A stretch of DNA of 9,734 nucleotides from the NCBI GenBank assembly GCA_964441765.1, contig CAYTVI010000074.1, forward strand, positions 1 through 9,734. Reading direction: 5' to 3'. The notes below the pieces were generated by a model. That model saw nothing but the letters and a program-made list of their open reading frames with translations, had not been told where the DNA came from and made no database searches. The first letter of the stretch is position 1. Each line of letters opens with the position of its first letter. Made by a program: the position numbers and the translations under genes. Of the stretch, positions 5,134 through 9,734 are shown one piece after another. The DNA is from Sulfurospirillum sp964441765 (lineage in GTDB: Bacteria > Campylobacterota > Campylobacteria > Campylobacterales > Sulfurospirillaceae).

Positions 5134-6787
5134 AGAAGTTTTTACCAACCAATACACACTTGATGCGTATGGTGCTTACATCGTCAGTAAAGAGCTGATT
5201 CAAAATGTTTTACATGTACTCAAACACGACGATGGCTACCATTTTTTAGTCGATATGACGGCAATTGATTATTTTACATGTAAAGAGAAAATGCTAGAGC
5301 GGTTTGCCATTGTCTATCTTTTACGGGATACGCATTTTAAAAACCTTATCACAATTAAGACCTTTATCGACGCCTCTTTAGCAACACAAAGCATCACTTC
5401 CTTGTTCAAATCTGCTAACTGGGCGGAGCGAGAAATCTGGGATCAGTACGGTATTAGCTTTAAAAATCACCCCAATTTAAAACGTATTTTAAACCACAAA
5501 GAGTTTATTGGGCATCCTTTACGCAAAGATTATCCTATCACCAAAGGGCAGTTATGCCACCGAAGTGATGATTTGATGGATGAGATGACGCCTCGTTTAA
5601 AGAAAAAAGGACTTGATAAAGAAGAGGGCTTGATGTTTTTAAATTTAGGCCCTGCGCACCCTGCAAGTCACGGGACAATTCGTAATTTTGTCGCTTTAGA
5701 TGGCGAGAGTATCGTGTGTGCTGTGAGTGAAATCGGCTACTTGCACCGTGGTTTTGAAAAATCATGCGAAAACCATACCTATAACCAAATTATTCCCTAC
5801 ACCGACCGTCTTAATTACTGTTCAGCCATTTTAAATAACATCGCTTTTGCGCATACGGTTGAGGGAATGTTGGGTGTGGATTTGCCAGAGCGTGCAAAAT
5901 TTATCCGTGTCATTATCGGTGAACTCTCTCGCATCATCGATCATCTTGTTTGTTTAGCGGCTATTTTAGTCGATATGGGCGCTTTGACCAATTATTGGTA
6001 CCTTTATAACCCACGAGAAGTGGTTTATACCCTGCTCTCCAAACTCACAGGTGCGCGCCTTACCAATTCGTATATGCGTATAGGTGGCATGAGTCATGAT
6101 CTGTATGAGGAGTTTGGAGAGGATTTAAAAGCGTGTATTAAAGCGATTGAAGAAGGCATGGGCGATACATTACGACTGATCGAGCATAACCGCATTTTTC
6201 ACGATAGAACACAAAATGTAGGCATTATCACCAAAGATGAAGCCATTAACCGTGGTTTGAGTGGCCCAAATTTGAGGGCGTGCGGTGTACCTTATGATGT
6301 ACGTATGAGCGAGCCTTATTACCATTACGAAACCTTTGATTTTGATATGGCATTAGGCAGTGTGGGCGATGTGTACGATAGAATGATGGTACGCTTTGAA
6401 GAGATTCGTCAAAGTATTCGCATCATCATTCAAGCTTACACTAGACTTCCAAATGGTGATATTTGCGTCAAAGATGCATCTATCTCACTGCCCCCTAAAC
6501 AAGCGGTTTACTCCAATATCGAAGGCTTAATGAACCAATTTAAACTCATCTATGAGGGAGTAAAAGTGCCCTCAAGAGAGTACTACCGTGCCATTGAGGG
6601 CGGTAATGGTGAGCTTGGCTTTTTCATCATCAGTGATGGGAGTGGCACACCTTATAAAGTCAAAGTACGCCCTCCTTGTTTTTATGCGATGGCAGCGTAT
6701 CCACACATTGTGGAAGGCGGTATGATCGCCGATGCGATTCTTAGCCTTGGAAGCCTTAACATCATCGCAGGAGAGTTAGACCGATGA
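5120..6787 (+). CDS. nuoCD: fused NADH-quinone oxidoreductase subunits C/D
   Basis: The 555-residue protein joins NuoC (about 1-140) and NuoD (about 172-555), as in E. coli; the two are separate genes in many other bacteria. The NuoC signature spans ANWAEREIWDQYGISF (99-114) and continues to HPLRKDYP (132-139). NuoD begins at LNLGPAHPASHG (174-185), carries the GYLHRGFEK segment and ends LNIIAGELDR; with NuoB it forms the quinone pocket. It lacks the nickel-binding CxxC pairs of [NiFe]-hydrogenase large subunits, so it is a true NuoD. The start at 5120 is chosen over an in-frame ATG at 5033 because it follows AAAGGG and gives a normal NuoC N-terminus. It overlaps nuoB by 14 bases and nuoE by 4. 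Two copies or near copies of the repeated palindrome lie inside the NuoC part. Confidence 0.96.
   Translation: MKHFKEVFTNQYTLDAYGAYIVSKELIQNVLHVLKHDDGYHFLVDMTAIDYFTCKEKMLERFAIVYLLRDTHFKNLITIKTFIDASLATQSITSLFKSANWAEREIWDQYGISFKNHPNLKRILNHKEFIGHPLRKDYPITKGQLCHRSDDLMDEMTPRLKKKGLDKEEGLMFLNLGPAHPASHGTIRNFVALDGESIVCAVSEIGYLHRGFEKSCENHTYNQIIPYTDRLNYCSAILNNIAFAHTVEGMLGVDLPERAKFIRVIIGELSRIIDHLVCLAAILVDMGALTNYWYLYNPREVVYTLLSKLTGARLTNSYMRIGGMSHDLYEEFGEDLKACIKAIEEGMGDTLRLIEHNRIFHDRTQNVGIITKDEAINRGLSGPNLRACGVPYDVRMSEPYYHYETFDFDMALGSVGDVYDRMMVRFEEIRQSIRIIIQAYTRLPNGDICVKDASISLPPKQAVYSNIEGLMNQFKLIYEGVKVPSREYYRAIEGGNGELGFFIISDGSGTPYKVKVRPPCFYAMAAYPHIVEGGMIADAILSLGSLNIIAGELDR
5210..5218. repeat. near copy of TTACATGTAA (nine bases)
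   Basis: TTACATGTA followed by C, in nuoCD, read as Leu-His-Val, only 64 bases before an exact copy. Confidence 0.6.
5274..5283. repeat. TTACATGTAA palindrome, copy 2
   Basis: Exact copy inside nuoCD, read as Thr-Cys-Lys, a different frame from the copies in the STAS gene and nuoF. Confidence 0.85.
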
Positions 6788-7263
6788 GTTCCTTTGCTTT
6801 TACCAAAGAAAATGAAACCAAATTTAGAGCTCTTTTGGAGCGCTACCCTGAAAAAAGTTCTCTCATGCTTCCCTCACTTTGGATGGTGCAGTATCAAGAA
6901 GGATGGATTAGCCCTGAGTCGATGCAGTTTTTAGCCCAAAAATTAGACTGCTCCTCTATGGATGTCTATTCAGTTGCTTCTTTTTACACCATGTTCAATC
7001 TTAAACCCGTGGGAAAATACCACATACAACTTTGCAAAACCCTCTCGTGTATGCTAAGAGGTTCGCAAAAAATGCAAACCCATATCGAAAATAAGTTGGG
7101 CATCAAAGCAGGGCAAACCACGAAAGATGGCAAATTTACCTTTTCATTAGTGGAGTGTTTAGGCTCATGCGGAACAGCTCCGTGCATGAGTTTCAACGAT
7201 GACTACGTAGAAAACCTCACCCTTGAAAAGCTCGATGAACTCATTGATGGAAGTGCTTCATGA
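6784..7263 (+). CDS. nuoE: NADH-quinone oxidoreductase subunit E (24 kDa type)
   Basis: A subunit of the NADH-dehydrogenase module of complex I that binds a [2Fe-2S] cluster (N1a). The 159-residue protein has a helical N-terminal part with ASFYTMF (65-71) and a thioredoxin-like C-terminal domain with the four ligands C84 and C89 in CKTLSC and C125 and C129 in CLGSCGTAPC. The spacing is canonical. An AGGAG ribosome binding site lies ten bases before the ATG, which overlaps the nuoCD stop as ATGA; the end overlaps nuoF the same way. Campylobacter and Helicobacter, as I recall, lack true NuoE/NuoF and have unrelated proteins in their place, so the presence of a canonical pair points to NADH as electron donor here. 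Confidence 0.96.
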   Translation: MSSFAFTKENETKFRALLERYPEKSSLMLPSLWMVQYQEGWISPESMQFLAQKLDCSSMDVYSVASFYTMFNLKPVGKYHIQLCKTLSCMLRGSQKMQTHIENKLGIKAGQTTKDGKFTFSLVECLGSCGTAPCMSFNDDYVENLTLEKLDELIDGSAS

Positions 7264-8507
7264 TGGTAAAAATCGTCAGTAAAAATTTTGACATTCCTCT
7301 TTCTCACACCCTTAAAGTTGCTCGTGAAAACGGACGTTACGCTTCTTTATCAAAGCTTTTTTCAATGAGCCCCAATGAGGTTATCGGTGAAGTGGAAAAA
7401 AGTGGGCTTCGTGGCAAAGGGGGAGGTGGAGCGTATACGGGAGAAAAATGGCGACTCATTCCAGACCTAAGCGATAAGCCCGTCTATTTAGTTGTCAATG
7501 CCGATGAGAGCGAACCTGGAACCTTTAAAGACCGCCAAATTTTGGAGTTTGACCCGCATTTGCTTCTTGAGGGTATTATCTGTTCAAGTTATGCGATAGG
7601 CGCACACCATGCCTATATTTACATTCGTGGCGAATACGTTTTTTGGGCAAAAAGGGTGCAAGAAGCCATTGATGAAGCATACAGCGCTGGCATTTTAGGA
7701 GCATCCGTTTTAGAGCATGATTATACTTTACATGTAACGCTTCACCGAGGTGCTGGAGCGTATATTTGCGGTGAAAAAACAGCACTTTTGGAATCTTTGG
7801 AAGGCAAGCGAGGTCACCCACGCTTAAAACCCAAAGGCAAAGAGCCTGAGTGGTTTTTTGGAAATCCCACAGTGGTCAATAACGTCGAAACCATCGCAAG
7901 TGTTCCATTTATCATTGAAAAAGGCTATAAAGCATACCGTGCATATGGAACGGCTGAGAGCCCTGGAACCATGCTTTTTGGTATCAGTGGGCACGTGAAA
8001 AAGCCAGGCGTGTATGAACTGCCTTACGGTATTTCCATGAAAAAAGTCATCTATGAATTGTGCGGTGGCATATTAAACGATAAAAAACTTAAAGCCATCA
8101 TCCCTGGTGGCTCATCTGTGCAAATTTTAAAAGCCGATGAGATTGAAGATATCACACTGGATTACGAAAGTCTCAAAGCACACGGTTCTGCTTTGGGAAC
8201 GGGCGGTATGATTATCATGGATGAAGAGGTGAGTATTCCTCTTGCTATGAAAAATCTCTTCGAATTTTACCACCACGAATCCTGCGGTCAATGCACGCCG
8301 TGTCGAGAGGGTACTGGCTGGGTTGATAAAATTTTAGAAAGACTTTTACAAGGTAAAGGAACACAACAAGACATAGAAATATTGCTAGATGTCTGCGATA
8401 TGCTCAATGGTAAAACCATCTGTGTTTTTGCTCCCTCGGTTGCCTTTATCGCGCAAAGTTATATCAAAAAATTTAAAGGAGAATTTGAAATGCTACTGAC
8501 CTCATAA
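7260..8507 (+). CDS. nuoF: NADH-quinone oxidoreductase subunit F (NADH/FMN-binding)
   Basis: Oxidises NADH with FMN and passes electrons to [4Fe-4S] cluster N3. The 415-residue protein has GLRGKGGGGAYTGEKW (49-64), part of the nucleotide/FMN site, VNADESEPGTFKDR (79-92), GAGAYICGEKTALLESLEG (164-182), and the N3 ligands C342, C345 and C348 in ESCGQCTPCREGTGW plus C388 in KTICVFAPS. The length is normal. The ATG overlaps the nuoE stop as ATGA; a second ATG follows directly. It is the last gene of the cluster: nuoG, which normally comes next, is absent and a 300-base AT-rich gap follows. An exact TTACATGTAA lies at codons for Leu-His-Val (157-159). Confidence 0.97.
   Translation: MMVKIVSKNFDIPLSHTLKVARENGRYASLSKLFSMSPNEVIGEVEKSGLRGKGGGGAYTGEKWRLIPDLSDKPVYLVVNADESEPGTFKDRQILEFDPHLLLEGIICSSYAIGAHHAYIYIRGEYVFWAKRVQEAIDEAYSAGILGASVLEHDYTLHVTLHRGAGAYICGEKTALLESLEGKRGHPRLKPKGKEPEWFFGNPTVVNNVETIASVPFIIEKGYKAYRAYGTAESPGTMLFGISGHVKKPGVYELPYGISMKKVIYELCGGILNDKKLKAIIPGGSSVQILKADEIEDITLDYESLKAHGSALGTGGMIIMDEEVSIPLAMKNLFEFYHHESCGQCTPCREGTGWVDKILERLLQGKGTQQDIEILLDVCDMLNGKTICVFAPSVAFIAQSYIKKFKGEFEMLLTS
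7728..7737. repeat. TTACATGTAA palindrome, copy 3
   Basis: Exact copy inside nuoF, read as Leu-His-Val. Confidence 0.85.
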
Positions 8508-8511
8508 AACG

Positions 8512-8521
8512 TTACATGTAA
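8512..8521. repeat. TTACATGTAA palindrome, copy 4
   Basis: Exact copy just after the nuoF stop codon, the only exact copy outside a gene. Confidence 0.85.
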
Positions 8522-8643
8522 AAAATATTAAAGCTTTTTGACGAATTATTAACGTACTTTAAAACTATTTTCCACACTATTTTCTACATTTTTTAAATTA
8601 ACTATCTTACTTTATAAATTTATATTATTTTCAGCTTAAAGCA

Positions 8644-8699
8644 TAAAAGTACAATTTATTGGCATAAAAATCCATTTATTAAAAATTTTTAATCTGATA
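8644..8699 (+). promoter_or_regulatory. operator/promoter-like repeat element, copy 1 (before the araC-type gene)
   Basis: The element reads TACAATTT, eight bases, AAAAATCCATTT, sixteen bases, CTGATA. The same blocks with the same spacing occur at 9619-9674. Within it CAATTTATT (8652-8660) and CCATTTATT (8672-8680) form a direct repeat with a 20-base period, close to two helical turns, as AraC-family dimers often bind. TGATAAGCT at 8695-8703 fits a weak extended -10 (TG-n-TAnnnT), which would put the direct repeats over and upstream of the -35 region. A start near 8711 would leave a leader of about 98 bases. Confidence 0.45.
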
Positions 8700-8769
8700 A
8701 GCTATCAATATTATATTAAATGAGAACAATTACTAATAATATACTCTTGTGTTCACAGCTAATATAAAG

Positions 8770-8781
8770 TCTAAAATAGAC
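8770..8781 (+). promoter_or_regulatory. candidate -10 region of the araC-type gene
   Basis: TCTAAAATAGAC with TAAAAT at 8772-8777; TTGTGT (8748-8753) lies 18 bases upstream as a partial -35 box. Identical to the 12 bases before nuoA at 4171-4182. Confidence 0.4.
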
Positions 8782-8808
8782 GAAAAATATTTTTAAAGAA
8801 AACAACCC

Positions 8809-9621
8809 ATGACCATACCAGAAACAGGTTCCATTGCATACAACCTAGAGCAAGAAATATTTCGAGTCACCAAAATCAGCTTCAATGCTCCCGTTCCACG
8901 TCATAAACATTCTTGCTATGAGCTGTTCTTTATTCTCGATGGTGAGGGGACGTTTCATATGGATTGTCAGCACTACGACATTAAAAGCAAATCACTTTTT
9001 TTAGTCGCACCTGGACAACTCCATGGATGGGAGCACAGCAATCACTTAAGTGCGTATTTGCTTAAATTCGATTTATCGATTTTTACAGACCAATCTTTTA
9101 TTGACCATCTTACCGTTTTTAACTTTGATACTGTCACCGTCAGCGATGATGAATTTAAACAAATTGAAGGTGTCTTATCAGAGTTAAATGAAGAGTACCT
9201 CTGTAATAAATCTTTCAAAGAGTGCTCTATTAATAATCTACTGAATATCCTTTTGATTTATGTTCAAAGAACGCTTTCTTCAAATACTATCTCTTACACA
9301 TCCCATGCACTTTTTGCAAAACTCAATGATTTGATGCTCGGCAATAACTATAAAATTGCACAACCCTCTTGTTACGCTAAAAAACTCAAAGTCAATGTAA
9401 AGCTTCTTAACGAAACTGTCAGAGCAATTACACACTTAAGTTGTGGCGAATTTATTCGTTCAAAAACCATCGAAGAAGCAAAAAGACTTTTAAAGTATGA
9501 CCCCATGACATGTAATGAAATAGCCGATTATTTAGGCTTTATTGACCCTGCCTACTTTAGTCGTTTCTTCAAGCGTGAAGTAGGTATCTCTCCTAAAAAT
9601 TTTAGAGATACTTCGTCGTAA
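8809..9621 (+). CDS. AraC-family transcriptional regulator with N-terminal cupin
   Basis: A 270-residue DNA-binding regulator. The N-terminal half is a cupin-type effector domain: HKHSCYELFFILDGEGTF (32-49) gives the two-histidine and glutamate pattern followed by the barrel turn, and PGQLHGWE (68-75) adds a third histidine. The C-terminal half (about 165-267) has two helix-turn-helix units; the second, EIADYLGFIDPAYFSRFFKR (237-256), is highly typical, followed by VGISPKNFR. The first is less standard, with LKVNVKLLNETVRAITHLS (193-211). The ligand is unknown; a sugar, aromatic compound or other small molecule are all possible. It stands alone between two intergenic regions that share a repeated element, suggesting control of itself and of the downstream gene. 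Its codons show no obvious difference from the neighbours. Confidence 0.94.
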   Translation: MTIPETGSIAYNLEQEIFRVTKISFNAPVPRHKHSCYELFFILDGEGTFHMDCQHYDIKSKSLFLVAPGQLHGWEHSNHLSAYLLKFDLSIFTDQSFIDHLTVFNFDTVTVSDDEFKQIEGVLSELNEEYLCNKSFKECSINNLLNILLIYVQRTLSSNTISYTSHALFAKLNDLMLGNNYKIAQPSCYAKKLKVNVKLLNETVRAITHLSCGEFIRSKTIEEAKRLLKYDPMTCNEIADYLGFIDPAYFSRFFKREVGISPKNFRDTSS

Positions 9622-9678
9622 AAATACAATTTTTAGCATCAAAAATCCATTTTATATTTTTATACTAACTGATACAAT
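9619..9678 (+). promoter_or_regulatory. operator/promoter-like repeat element, copy 2 (before the last gene)
   Basis: Begins in the araC-type stop codon. Over 9619-9652 it matches 8644-8677 at 27 of 34 positions without gaps, and CTGATA (9669-9674) falls at exactly the same offset of 50 bases. CAATTT (9627) and CCATTT (9647) again repeat with a 20-base period. TGATACAAT (9670-9678) is a good extended -10 box, inside the dyad CTGA-TACAAT-TCAG. A start near 9685 would suit the gene at 9711. Confidence 0.5.
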
Positions 9679-9710
9679 TCAGCTTGAATTTATATTTTAA
9701 GGAGTTAGTT

Positions 9711-9734
9711 ATGAAAAAATTCGCTGTTGTACTT
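9711..9734 (+). CDS. start of a probably exported protein (partial)
   Basis: Only eight codons, MKKFAVVL, are inside the window. The ATG is six bases after a perfect AAGGAG (9699-9704), the strongest ribosome binding site in the window, so the gene is likely to be well expressed. Two lysines followed by hydrophobic residues look like the start of a signal peptide. The function cannot be told. Its promoter shares the repeated element found before the araC-type gene, so it is the best candidate target of that regulator. Confidence 0.7.

Larger units (their letters stand above)
8508..8808. other. AT-rich intergenic region between nuoF and the araC-type gene
   Basis: About 300 bases, much more AT-rich than the flanking genes, with no open reading frame I would support. 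It holds an exact TTACATGTAA five bases after the nuoF stop, a repeated operator-like element (8644-8699), a perfect 16-bp AT-only palindrome ATTAAAAATTTTTAAT (8678-8693), a dyad TGATA-AGC-TATCA (8695-8707), an imperfect dyad TGTGTTCACA (8748-8757), and a -10-like box (8770-8781). I see no GC-rich hairpin followed by T residues, so no intrinsic terminator can be assigned to the nuo operon. Confidence 0.7.

Noticed and set aside
5120..6787. Large subunit of a [NiFe]-hydrogenase instead of NuoCD
   Set aside because: The nickel-binding cysteine pairs are absent, and the NuoC signature and neighbouring nuoA, B, E and F settle the identity.
8508..8545. Intrinsic terminator after nuoF
   Set aside because: TTACATGTAA followed by A residues and a short AAAGCTTT are too weak and AT-only, with no proper stem and T tract in the right order.
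8678..8693. 16-bp perfect palindrome ATTAAAAATTTTTAAT as a terminator or operator
   Set aside because: It is made only of A and T in a very AT-rich stretch, is not conserved in the second copy of the element, and would form a weak hairpin.

Overview
The window looks like chromosomal DNA of a Campylobacterota (Epsilonproteobacteria) bacterium, most likely Sulfurospirillum or a close relative. The reasons are AT-rich DNA, tightly packed overlapping genes, an alanine racemase next to a Csd6/Pgp2-type peptidoglycan L,D-carboxypeptidase, and the overall protein character. The genus is inferred, not proven.

Layout. (1) 1-432, minus strand: a 96-residue STAS-domain protein, then the start of a membrane sensor, probably a NIT-type chemoreceptor. 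They are coupled by an ATGA overlap. (2) 433-558: divergent promoter region with overlapping -10 boxes and a CRP/FNR-like palindrome placed about -42 for the STAS/sensor operon. (3) 559-1725, plus strand: rsmG (16S rRNA methyltransferase), a PP0621-like zinc-ribbon membrane protein and an unrecognised 125-residue protein, all overlapping. (4) 1722-4056, minus strand: pgp2, an unrecognised 78-residue protein and alr, an operon linked to D-alanine and peptidoglycan. Its end shares a TTAA with the end of the rsmG operon. (5) 4253-8507, plus strand: nuoA, nuoB, fused nuoCD, nuoE and nuoF of respiratory complex I, with an overlap at every junction. (6) 8508-8808: very AT-rich intergenic DNA. (7) 8809-9621: an AraC-family regulator with an N-terminal cupin. 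(8) 9711-end: first codons of a probably exported protein with a strong ribosome binding site.

How they fit together. The nuo genes supply the NADH-oxidising module (E, F), the quinone-reducing peripheral arm (B, CD) and one membrane subunit (A). NuoG, NuoI and the proton-pumping subunits H and J-N do not follow: the operon stops after nuoF and a regulator gene comes next. Complex I must therefore be completed from elsewhere in the genome, or this set works differently.

The most interesting non-coding signals are: a 10-bp palindrome TTACATGTAA occurring four times exactly (plus three near copies) in coding and non-coding DNA and in different reading frames; a phased repeat before araC and before the next gene, placed like an AraC-family operator in front of extended -10 boxes; and the CRP/FNR-like site before the STAS/sensor pair. 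No RNA genes, insertion sequences or CRISPR arrays were seen, and no convincing intrinsic terminator.
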